DNA of 7,167 bases from positions 1 to 7,167 of the forward strand of contig JBATLL010000109.1 of assembly GCA_049289295.1 (NCBI GenBank), read 5' to 3'. A program made the translations under genes and the position numbers. How positions within the stretch are numbered: the first letter of the stretch is position 1; every line of letters begins with the position of its first letter. Below, piece by piece: positions 1 to 5,359 of the stretch. The notes under the pieces are model-generated. The model worked only from the letters and a program-made list of their open reading frames with translations. It did not search any database and was not told the DNA's origin. This stretch comes from BOKV01 sp049289295. GTDB taxonomy: Bacteria > Pseudomonadota > Alphaproteobacteria > Rhizobiales > Rhizobiaceae.

Positions 1-171
1 CCGCGCGAGATCGCCGAAGCAGCGCTTGCTCACACCATTGGTGATGCCACCGAACGAGCCTATCGCCGCGGCGATGCACTGGAAAAGCGGCGAAAGCTCA
101 TGCAGGCCTGGGTCGAATATCTGGCCACGAACCCGGGCAGCAACGTGATCGGGTTCCCGCAACCGGGATAG
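1..171 (+). CDS. Tyrosine recombinase (P4-type phage integrase), C-terminal end
   Basis: This is the last 56 residues of a site-specific tyrosine recombinase; the 5' part lies outside the window. These enzymes integrate and excise genomic islands and prophages by cutting and rejoining DNA at attachment sites. The visible part carries the end of the catalytic domain. The motif LAH (His11) is followed by ERAYRRGDALEKRR, in which Tyr21 is the expected nucleophile, and then the usual LMQAWVEYL helix. The reading frame is open from base 1 and ends at TAG 169-171 after a short tail (NPGSNVIGFPQPG), a normal end for the family. It appears intact at the C-terminus. The IS debris that follows and the compositionally distinct operon suggest it marks one side of an integrated element. 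Catalytic Arg and the other upstream residues cannot be seen. Confidence 0.85.
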   Translation, partial: PREIAEAALAHTIGDATERAYRRGDALEKRRKLMQAWVEYLATNPGSNVIGFPQPG

Positions 172-377
172 AAATGACGCCTTGAAGTCGTTCGCGGTAG
201 CGCTCACGGTGGTCCGGTTTGCACCCTCATTTCGGTCGTACAACGGTTCCTGATAGTTTCCCGAAAGCGGACGCCCCTGCTTTTGGGTCTTCAATGTCGA
301 CGATGCGGACTAAGCTGCCGTACGATGCAACTGCGCCGATGTCAGCTTCCAGAAAACACTGTTGTATTTTGGGCGGT
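172..377. other. Gene-free stretch between integrase and IS remnant
   Basis: I see no convincing gene, tRNA or strong hairpin here. The short plus-strand ORF at 283-471 runs into the IS remnant and has no family resemblance I recognise. The stretch may be decayed DNA left between the integrase and the IS insertion. No attachment-site core could be identified, because the tRNA or matching repeat that would define it is not in the window. Confidence 0.4.
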
Positions 378-646
378 TGAAGTGCTCCCCAATTTTAGAC
401 CACCTGACCGGGGAATTTCCCGAGGGCAACACTCACGGCGGACCGGATGCGCCGGAGCCTTTCATGAGTGATATCGGCGGTCTGTTGCCGATGGCGCTGT
501 GAGGGCGAACCTCGTTGTAGTCTCTACGCCATTCCTCCATCTTCTGGGGGCGTCGTCAAGCGTCATGAACCAGTGGGCGTTCAGGCATTCGTTGCGAAAC
601 TCGCCGTTGAATGACTCGATATAGGCATTGTCCGAGACACAGGAAA
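378..646 (-). mobile_element. IS3-family insertion sequence, truncated right-end remnant
   Basis: This fragment retains only the 3' end of an IS3-family element lying on the minus strand. It holds the transposase C-terminus (433-646), then about 55 bases of non-coding sequence, then a probable terminal inverted repeat starting near 378 (TGAAGTGCTCCCCAATTTTA reading on the plus strand). That arrangement, with the transposase stop a few dozen bases inside the end, is typical of the family. The matching repeat at the other end, orfA and the first two catalytic aspartates are absent, so the element cannot move by itself. The inner boundary near 646 is where recognisable transposase homology stops and is approximate. 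The terminal repeat is judged by eye from one end only. Confidence 0.75.
433..646 (-). pseudogene. IS3-family transposase (integrase-core) C-terminal fragment, frameshifted
   Basis: The minus strand encodes the end of an rve/DDE integrase core. SDNAYIESFNGEFRNECLN is the conserved block holding the catalytic glutamate (the E of IES), followed by AHWFMTLDDA. Just after LDDA the frame shifts at a run of five Gs on the plus strand (546-550). The next frame then gives QKMEEWRRDYNEVRPHSAIG and further sequence to SGASGPP, ending at TGA (433-435), the usual C-terminus of this family. Restoring the frame needs one inserted base or two deleted ones; a single lost base in the C run is the simplest explanation. 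The N-terminal part and the two aspartates of the DDE triad are missing. It is a dead fragment, useful as a sign of past transposition beside the integrase. Confidence 0.85.
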
Positions 647-873
647 GGTCCCCGATGACGATCAGATGGAACACATTGGCCAGACAGGCGACAAACAAGG
701 CAATCAAGCACGACTTGCCGGAGAACACCGCGCGGGCAAGCGCGTTCGGACGGCAGCCCGGTTGGTCGGTTACCTTCAGCCCCTTCTAGCAGATCTTTAC
801 GTAAGAGCCGGCACCCAGCGTAACGGGGAAACGTACCGCCGGCTCTAAGACATTGGCTAGCAGGGACGCCAGT
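647..873. other. Gene-free stretch downstream of the AlkB-like gene
   Basis: This 227-base interval separates the IS remnant from the end of the minus-strand operon. Short ORFs on both strands cross it but none resembles a family I can name. The one structured element is the 9-bp inverted repeat at 804-846, listed separately. The rest is probably the 3' untranslated region of the operon plus debris joined to the IS fragment. Confidence 0.4.
804..846 (-). terminator. Inverted repeat, possible terminator of the ACP-KS-AT-AlkB operon
   Basis: AGAGCCGGC (804-812) and GCCGGCTCT (838-846) form a perfect 9-bp, GC-rich stem with a 25-nt loop. It starts 27 nt past the stop codon of the AlkB-like gene, a natural place for a transcription terminator. 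Against a classical intrinsic terminator, the loop is long and the sequence after the stem on the minus strand (TACGTAAAGATCT) has no T run. It could equally be an mRNA 3'-end stabiliser or a leftover repeat. Confidence 0.35.
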
Positions 874-1917
874 CTAGCTGGTGGACGATAGAGGGATGTT
901 CTGTGCAACCATCTCGGCATGCACCAGCTGGAAAAACAGAGGCGGGAAAAGCGCGATCGCGGTCATTGCGAGAAAACCCCTGGCGTATTTCGGCCCGGCA
1001 TTGGCTGCTTCCAGTGACCAGTAGCTTCTGGATGGGTGCAGGTGATGGTCGGAATGGCGTGACAGGTTCAGGAGCAGGCTGGTTGATAGCGTGTTGTAAT
1101 TGTTCCAGGAATGCGCCTCGGCGATGTCCTCTCCACGCCCGCGAACCAAGCCGTAGTGCGAAATGTAGTTCCCTGACTCCACAAGGATCATTCCCCAAAG
1201 CCCGGCAATGGCAAAAAACGCCAATCCGGCAAGGCCTCCAACAAGCGATGCTGCCAAGATGATCGGCAGATAACAGAGCAAGCCTTGAATCTGCCGGTTC
1301 CGGATCGAAAGCGCAGATACCGATTTCCGGCTGAGGCGATCCGCCTCGAAGCGAAAACTGAAACGGATACTGTTTGGAATGGCGCGGAAGAAAAAGCGCC
1401 AGAACCCCTCGTTCAACCGGGCAGTGGAATTGTCTTCGTAGAATCCCACCAGCCGGTGATGGCCAAAGACATGATCGATCACGCCCGCGGTCCTTAGTGA
1501 AAATGCCGCCAGGAACTGTGCCAGAAAAAAAGACCGCGGGTTGTTTCGATGCATCAGGTCATGGCTGTTCGCCACGGTGTTGTGTGCTGCCATTGCGCCT
1601 GCCTGGATGGCAAGGAAAGCAGCTAAAGCCAGTTCGCCCGGGTTGGCCAGATCGATCCCGGCCACGCGCCATGTGCTCAAGGCAAAGACGATCACATGCA
1701 GCACCAGCGAAACCTCTGGCACGAAGCGTTCAAACGAGTGCGGCGCGTCATCGGAATGCCTGAACTCGTCAGTGAACAAATCAGCGACCACAAAACCAAC
1801 AAGAATTGTCGAGTAGCCCAAGAAGATGAAATTACCGCCGATGATCAGCAGCACAATTGTCCACAGTTGCGACGCAGGGAAAATCCAGAAACGTTGCCTG
1901 GTAAGGAACGGCTTCAT
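874..1917 (-). CDS. AlkB-type membrane di-iron alkane monooxygenase / fatty acid desaturase family protein
   Basis: This 347-residue integral membrane protein belongs to the AlkB branch of the fatty-acid desaturase/hydroxylase superfamily, which uses two irons to activate O2 and hydroxylate or desaturate an alkyl chain. All nine iron-ligand histidines of the family are visible: HDLMH (His119, His123), DHVFGHH (His149, 153, 154), NYISHYGL (His254) and RHSDHHLHP (His288, 291, 292). The NYISHYG block and the last box match AlkB rather than plain desaturases. Hydrophobic segments lie at about 17-45, 70-85, 95-112, 130-145, 212-245 and 314-333. It is shorter than typical AlkB (about 400 residues) and has no fused rubredoxin or ferredoxin domain. 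The ATG (1917-1915) overlaps the acyltransferase stop as ATGA and has GGGAGAG (1929-1923) five bases upstream, so this start is preferred over an in-frame ATG at 1989. Its place in an ACP/KS operon suggests an acyl-ACP or released acyl chain as substrate; that is inference. Confidence 0.88.
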   Translation of the reverse strand: MKPFLTRQRFWIFPASQLWTIVLLIIGGNFIFLGYSTILVGFVVADLFTDEFRHSDDAPHSFERFVPEVSLVLHVIVFALSTWRVAGIDLANPGELALAAFLAIQAGAMAAHNTVANSHDLMHRNNPRSFFLAQFLAAFSLRTAGVIDHVFGHHRLVGFYEDNSTARLNEGFWRFFFRAIPNSIRFSFRFEADRLSRKSVSALSIRNRQIQGLLCYLPIILAASLVGGLAGLAFFAIAGLWGMILVESGNYISHYGLVRGRGEDIAEAHSWNNYNTLSTSLLLNLSRHSDHHLHPSRSYWSLEAANAGPKYARGFLAMTAIALFPPLFFQLVHAEMVAQNIPLSSTS

Positions 1918-2903
1918 CGAATCTCTCCCGCCGCTTCTGTTTCTGTTCGGGCCTTGTACAAATCCCAGGCATCCACTGTGGAGATGCATTGGTACTCGGC
2001 ATCATCCGCCATCCAGTCAATCAGTGTCGAGCTCGGACCGATGCAGACAACCTCGCGAACCCCGATCTCATCCTTCAGACGCTTGATCGTCTTCATCCAA
2101 TGAATTGAAGAACTCGCGGCATCCGCGGCCTCCCGGCGCAACTGGTCGGGCGTGGCAACGAAATCGGCATAGACGCTTGAGAAAATGGGGTGCCTTGGGG
2201 GATGAACCGAAATGCTGCTCGCGTAGGCGAGCGAACGCTCGACCGCCGGCGCCATCACGCGCGAGTGGATTGCGACCGGCAGAAGCTTGTGCATCTTGAT
2301 TCCGTGATCGGGCGCCTTTGCCATCATTGACCGCATGACATCCTCTCCACCGGAGACCGTGGCATGGTGATGTGTCCAATGGCTAACGCTGACTGGAAAT
2401 GAATCCATCCATTCAAGTTGCTCTTCGGACAGGCGACCATGAATCGAACGGGCACTGGCGTTGAGGCCCGGCTCGCACAGCAGACGCGCCCGCCCGGAAA
2501 CCCAGGCGAGGCGGATCATTTCGTCCAGCCCAACACAATCGCTGAACACCAGTCGGGCCATGTCCCCATGACTGCAACCGGTCACGATATCGATATCCAC
2601 CTGACTCTCGACCAATCTTGAAATCGCTACCTGAATCGCGATCAGGCCAATCAGCACACGATCCTGATCGATTTCATGCGGCCTTCGCATCGAGCGAAAC
2701 ACGGCCAGGAGATCTTCGTTCTTTCCCGTGATCCCGGACAAGACTCCGGAAACTTCTGCCATTACCGAAACGACCTTGGGGACATCCAGCCAGCGCTGCA
2801 TTTTCGCTGGCACAAGTACCGCATCAAGTCCGGGGAACAATAACAGACGCCGCCCTGTTCGCCCCGGTCGAGGGATGTCCCGATTTGCCATGTGCCGGTT
2901 CAT
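1914..2903 (-). CDS. FabD-fold acyltransferase (malonyl-CoA:ACP transacylase-like) with altered active site
   Basis: This 329-residue stand-alone acyltransferase has the family's usual length of about 310. Such enzymes move an acyl group from CoA to the pantetheine arm of an ACP through a serine ester. Visible landmarks are an N-terminal LLLFPGLDAV strand-loop (residues 20-29), the nucleophile elbow TGCSHGD with Ser111, the small subdomain at about 120-200, LPVAIHSRVMAP with the partner His213, and a C-terminal IGPSSTLIDW (288-297). Hand alignment to E. coli FabD puts Ser136 where Arg117 binds the malonyl carboxylate, Leu26 at Gln11 and Ala262 at Gln250. The Ser/His pair is kept, so a changed acyl donor is more likely than loss of activity. 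The ATG at 2903-2901 overlaps the ketosynthase stop as ATGA; a second ATG at 2891 is possible. AAGGG and AGGGA precede the first start. Confidence 0.85.
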   Translation of the reverse strand: MNRHMANRDIPRPGRTGRRLLLFPGLDAVLVPAKMQRWLDVPKVVSVMAEVSGVLSGITGKNEDLLAVFRSMRRPHEIDQDRVLIGLIAIQVAISRLVESQVDIDIVTGCSHGDMARLVFSDCVGLDEMIRLAWVSGRARLLCEPGLNASARSIHGRLSEEQLEWMDSFPVSVSHWTHHHATVSGGEDVMRSMMAKAPDHGIKMHKLLPVAIHSRVMAPAVERSLAYASSISVHPPRHPIFSSVYADFVATPDQLRREAADAASSSIHWMKTIKRLKDEIGVREVVCIGPSSTLIDWMADDAEYQCISTVDAWDLYKARTETEAAGEIR

Positions 2904-4120
2904 TCCCTGATCGCCCTTGCTATCAGACAGGAATTGATGCCGCCGAATGCGAATGAGTTTGACAGCACCGCCTGGCATTCATGCCGACGGCCCTCGTTTG
3001 GAACGACATCAAGTGGACATTCAGGATCGATTGCCTCCCAATTGATGGTTGGCGGCAGGAAACCATCGGTCATCGCCTTTATTGCAATGATAAGTTCAAT
3101 GGCTCCCGCCGCCCCAATGGTATGGCCATGGATCGGCTTGGTTGATGACACGGGCATTCCGGCTAGTATCGATCCGAAGACCTGCGACAAAGCCTGGAAC
3201 TCGGCATTGTCGTTCAGTACGGTACCGGTTCCGTGGGCGTTCACGTAGGAGATATCTCCAGGATCCATGTCGGCGCTTTGAAGAGCGGAATTCATGGCCT
3301 TTGCTGCCGAGTCCGCATTTGGCCTGAGCATGTCATCTGCATCGCTTGTCGTCCCATATCCGGCGAGTTCAGCTAACGGATTGACTGACCGGGCCATCAG
3401 GGCAGTCTCCGACTCCAGTACGATTGCACCAGCGCCCTCACCAATGACCATGCCACTTCGCCTGGCCGAAAACGGCCTGTTCTTCTCCGGTGTCAGCACA
3501 CGCAGGGCTTCCCACCCCTTCATGACGGCCGGCGTGATTTGCGCCTCGGACCCGCCGACTATCGCGCGATCCACCATCCCGCTGCGGATCATCAGCAGGC
3601 CAAGCCCGATTGCCTGGGAACTTGAGGCGCAAGCGCTGCTCACGCAGTAGGAAGGCCCGCGAATGCCCAATTCCATGCTTATCGCTGAAGCTGCGGCATT
3701 GGCCATCACTTTGGGAACGGTCATCGGGTCGACCCGGGCATTGCCGCTGTTCAACGTATCGGTAAGAAGGTTTATCGACGTTGCTCCACCCAGTCCCGAT
3801 CCGAAAATCACTGCGGTCCGATCTGAAAACTCGAAGCCGTTCAATGCGGCCATTTCCATGGCTTCCTGTACCGCTATCAGCGCAAATGCGGCGAAACGGT
3901 CATACTTCCTGGGGCTTATCTGGATGTGCTCGAAGGGATCATCAAGCACCAATGCCGCCTGGCGAATTCTGGCTCCCGCAAAGGATGGCTGGGTGATTGG
4001 GTGAATGCAGGGCTGCCCTGATCTTGCCTTTTCCCATAGGGCCTGTAGACCAAGACCGGCAGAAGTGATGCAACCCATTCCGCTAACGAAAGCACGTTCA
4101 CGCCTGGAGTTTCGCTGCAT
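2900..4120 (-). CDS. Beta-ketoacyl-ACP synthase, FabF (KAS II) type
   Basis: This 406-residue condensing enzyme joins an acyl primer on its active-site cysteine to malonyl-ACP with loss of CO2, lengthening the chain by two carbons. The full Cys-His-His triad is present: SSACASS (Cys164), NAHGTGT (His296) and KPIHGHTIGAAG (Lys328, His333). It therefore should condense and is not a Cys-less decarboxylase or chain-length factor. The glycine-rich SNSFAFGGIN (387-396) corresponds to the FabF gating loop NSFGFGG, with Ala in place of the first Gly. Length matches FabF (about 410). The start at ATG 4120-4118 gives a normal N-terminus and overlaps the ACP gene by 23 bases; the frame is open further upstream to a TTG at 4165, which seems unlikely. 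Its own ACP and acyltransferase on either side argue for a dedicated pathway and not housekeeping fatty acid synthesis, where fabF usually sits with fabD, fabG and acpP. Confidence 0.95.
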   Translation of the reverse strand: MQRNSRRERAFVSGMGCITSAGLGLQALWEKARSGQPCIHPITQPSFAGARIRQAALVLDDPFEHIQISPRKYDRFAAFALIAVQEAMEMAALNGFEFSDRTAVIFGSGLGGATSINLLTDTLNSGNARVDPMTVPKVMANAAASAISMELGIRGPSYCVSSACASSSQAIGLGLLMIRSGMVDRAIVGGSEAQITPAVMKGWEALRVLTPEKNRPFSARRSGMVIGEGAGAIVLESETALMARSVNPLAELAGYGTTSDADDMLRPNADSAAKAMNSALQSADMDPGDISYVNAHGTGTVLNDNAEFQALSQVFGSILAGMPVSSTKPIHGHTIGAAGAIELIIAIKAMTDGFLPPTINWEAIDPECPLDVVPNEGRRHECQAVLSNSFAFGGINSCLIARAIRE

Positions 4121-4388
4121 GCGTGCTTTCGCCACCTTCGGATATCTTCCGTTCCAGCAGGCCAATCAGGTCATCGAATGTGACCAGCTGCTGCAATTCG
4201 GTATCGACAGAAAGATAGACATCAAACTGTTCTTCAATCGCCATAAGCACCATCGACATGTCGAGGGAGTCGATGTTCATATCCTGCAACGTAGCATGGG
4301 GAAGAAGCATGTCCTCCTTGATCAACGCTTCCTTTGAAACAAGTTTGATTATTTCCTCGCGCAATACTGGTGGTTTTTCACGTTTCAA
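4098..4388 (-). CDS. Acyl carrier protein
   Basis: This 96-residue acidic carrier protein has one PP-binding domain. The motif MNIDSLDMSMVLMAIEEQF (37-55) holds the phosphopantetheine attachment serine, Ser41, in the standard DSL context, followed by the typical helix II. A further helix (VTFDDLIGLLERKI) matches ACP helix IV. A short charged tail (SEGGESTHAAKLQA) extends beyond the core; typical AcpP is about 78 residues. I place the start at TTG 4388-4386 because GAGGGA lies six bases upstream and the N-terminus then matches ACP length; the frame also opens at TTG 4430, which has no ribosome binding site. The last 23 bases overlap the ketosynthase gene. It is the first gene of the operon and presumably tethers the acyl chain handled by the KS, AT and perhaps the AlkB-type enzyme. 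A host phosphopantetheinyl transferase is needed. Confidence 0.93.
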   Translation of the reverse strand: MKREKPPVLREEIIKLVSKEALIKEDMLLPHATLQDMNIDSLDMSMVLMAIEEQFDVYLSVDTELQQLVTFDDLIGLLERKISEGGESTHAAKLQA

Positions 4389-4394
4389 TTTTGA

Positions 4395-4400
4395 TCCCTC
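4395..4400 (-). promoter_or_regulatory. Ribosome binding site for the ACP gene
   Basis: GAGGGA on the minus strand sits six bases before TTG 4388-4386. It is the only good Shine-Dalgarno match near the ACP N-terminus and is the reason for choosing a rare TTG start over the further upstream TTG. Confidence 0.65.
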
Positions 4401-4446
4401 TGCAGGGTTTGAAAAAATGATCTTTTGCAATCATGTTCGCTACATT

Positions 4447-4462
4447 TTTCATTATCATGAAA
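4447..4462. promoter_or_regulatory. 16-bp palindrome over the -10 box, candidate operator
   Basis: TTTCAT (4447-4452) and ATGAAA (4457-4462) are perfect inverted 6-bp arms around a 4-base centre. The element coincides with the -10 box of the predicted operon promoter, where a bound protein would block RNA polymerase. No TetR, MarR or LuxR type regulator is encoded within the operon, so any binder is unknown. AT-rich arms of this length can also occur by chance. Confidence 0.35.
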
Positions 4463-4479
4463 GAGCAGCATAAAGACAA
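4451..4479 (-). promoter_or_regulatory. Sigma-70-type promoter for the ACP-KS-AT-AlkB operon
   Basis: On the minus strand TTGTCT (4479-4474) and GATAAT (4456-4451) are separated by exactly 17 bases. They match the -35 and -10 consensus at 4/6 and 5/6. Transcription would start near 4444, leaving about 55 bases of leader before the ACP TTG start. The surrounding sequence is AT-rich. A perfect 16-bp palindrome covers the -10 box, so the promoter may be repressed by a dimeric regulator. Confidence 0.6.
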
Positions 4480-4705
4480 TGATCGCGACATATCTCCGAC
4501 ACATGGCTTGATCGATCAGGATTTTCGGCGATCAAACAACCGCAAACCAAACTTGCCGTGGATAGTAGCAATTGCATTGATCCACATCAACAGCTCAGGC
4601 CCGTCCCGGCAATCTGATCCTTGCAAGCACCGCTATCCAGAGGCGTTGGCAGGCGTCATTGCGGGCAGCGGTAAACGAACCGGATTAAACCGGGCGACCA
4701 GGCCA

Positions 4706-5041
4706 TCAGATGTGAGGTAGCGCCTCCGCTGGCGCCAGGCGAACGGCCTTAAGTGCCGGGAATGCCGACCCGAAGGCACAAAAGGGCAAGGCGAGCAATA
4801 ATGGCAACGCGATGTCCCTTGTCGTAGCCACAAAGGAAATGAAATCACCTATCGCCGGGATCGATTCGAACAGCTGCGAGGCCGCAAGTCCAATGCCGAG
4901 GCCAGCCAGGCAGCCGATGCTCGCGATGATCTCCCCCTCCGTCAATATGAGCTGCACGATCCTTCCCGGGTTCCAACCGATTGCGGCAAACATTCCCATT
5001 TCCCGAAACCGGCCCCAAAACTGCCCGTCGCGTATGCGCCC
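4706..5041 (-). pseudogene. FtsX/MacB-type ABC transporter permease, C-terminal fragment
   Basis: The minus strand encodes about 111 residues matching the end of an FtsX-like permease, the membrane part of lipoprotein-release or MacB-type ABC exporters. The segment FREMGMFAAIGWNPGRIVQL corresponds to the cytoplasmic coupling region (family form: RtREiGilrAiG). It is followed by a hydrophobic segment (ILTEGEIIASIGCLAGLGIG), a short loop, a second membrane segment (IALPLLLALPFCAFGSAFPA) and the typical tail ALKAVRLAPAEALPHI, ending at TGA 4708-4706. Upstream the frame meets a TGA at 5044-5042 and homology stops, so the N-terminal membrane helix, the large periplasmic domain and the partner ATPase are missing. 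No full-length start is possible. It is best read as a gene cut at the edge of the acquired block. An internal ATG at 4999 could still express a 97-residue peptide, which I doubt is functional. Confidence 0.75.
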
Positions 5042-5270
5042 TCATCTCCGCCATTCGAGATCAAATCTAAGCGCCCCGAAAGCGGCCGTTTGGTACGCCC
5101 CGCGCCAGCGTCCAAAAAGGCTGAGAGCAGACCGTCGTAGTGTAACAAGGGTTTTGAGGATCTGGGCAAAAGCAGCCATTTGTCTCGGTTTTGGATGTAG
5201 GTCTGCGCCCCATTTCAATCGGCGAGTGAGCAGGCAATCCCACCATCGATGCTGTTCATCTTCTGGTGTC

Positions 5271-5303
5271 TTGCCTGCCGACACTTCGCTGTTAGGCTGG
5301 CAA
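5271..5303. promoter_or_regulatory. Imperfect inverted repeat upstream of the LysR-type gene
   Basis: TTGCCTGCC (5271-5279) and GGCTGGCAA (5295-5303) are inverted copies with one mismatch in nine, separated by 15 bases. They lie 56-89 bases before the regulator's start. LysR-family proteins commonly bind imperfect dyads near their own promoter, so this is a candidate autoregulatory site. There is no experimental or comparative support in the window. Confidence 0.3.
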
Positions 5304-5348
5304 CTCTGAGCACATCATGGGATGCGTTTCGATCGCTTGCCATAAATG

Positions 5349-5354
5349 AAAGGA
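5349..5354 (+). promoter_or_regulatory. Ribosome binding site deciding the LysR-type start
   Basis: AAAGGA lies five bases before GTG 5360-5362. The in-frame ATG at 5354 overlaps this element, leaving no spacing, so GTG 5360 is the better start. Confidence 0.6.
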
Positions 5355-5359
5355 TGTCC

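Larger units (their letters stand above)
4389..4705. other. Intergenic regulatory region upstream of the ACP gene
   Basis: This 317-base stretch holds no gene I can support apart from a doubtful 18-codon leader ORF (minus strand, 4434-4378, no ribosome binding site). It contains the operon promoter and palindrome listed separately. Further upstream are a perfect 10-bp palindrome TGATCGATCA (4509-4518), nested in the inverted repeat TTGATCG (4508-4514) / CGATCAA (4529-4535), and GCAATTGC (4568-4575). The 4508-4535 repeat lies about 30-55 bases upstream of the -35 box, where activators often bind. Positions about 4620-4705 form the sequence just after the truncated permease and show nothing recognisable. 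Confidence 0.45.
5042..5359. other. Intergenic region upstream of the LysR-type gene, including a likely junction
   Basis: This stretch lies between the truncated permease and the regulator. The part 5045-5250 has short ORFs on both strands that I cannot match to any family. The part nearest the regulator holds the inverted repeat at 5271-5303, which may be a regulator binding site, and the ribosome binding site at 5349-5354. I found no convincing -35/-10 pair for the plus strand. Confidence 0.4.

Noticed and set aside
462..800. Minus-strand sequence before the transposase block (MFSGKSCLIALFVACLANVF) looked a little like an FtsX N-terminal helix or a Walker-type start.
   Set aside because: The resemblance is limited to hydrophobicity, there is no Walker A glycine pattern, and the position and order do not fit the permease fragment at 4706-5041.
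2900..4120. Possibility that the KS is a Cys-less chain-length factor or a decarboxylase of a beta-branching cassette.
   Set aside because: The full Cys164-His296-His333 triad is present, and no HMG-CoA-synthase-like gene accompanies it.
260..5085. 11-bp direct repeat CCCGAAAGCGG at 260-270 and 5075-5085, flanking the operon block, considered as an attachment-site pair.
   Set aside because: In a 7.2-kb window several 11-mer matches are expected by chance (about six random pairs), the flanking bases differ, and the integrase lies outside the repeat-bounded region.
5042..5284. 80-residue minus-strand ORF between the permease fragment and the LysR gene.
   Set aside because: No recognisable family, high Arg/Trp content typical of an off-frame translation, and it overlaps the likely regulator control region.
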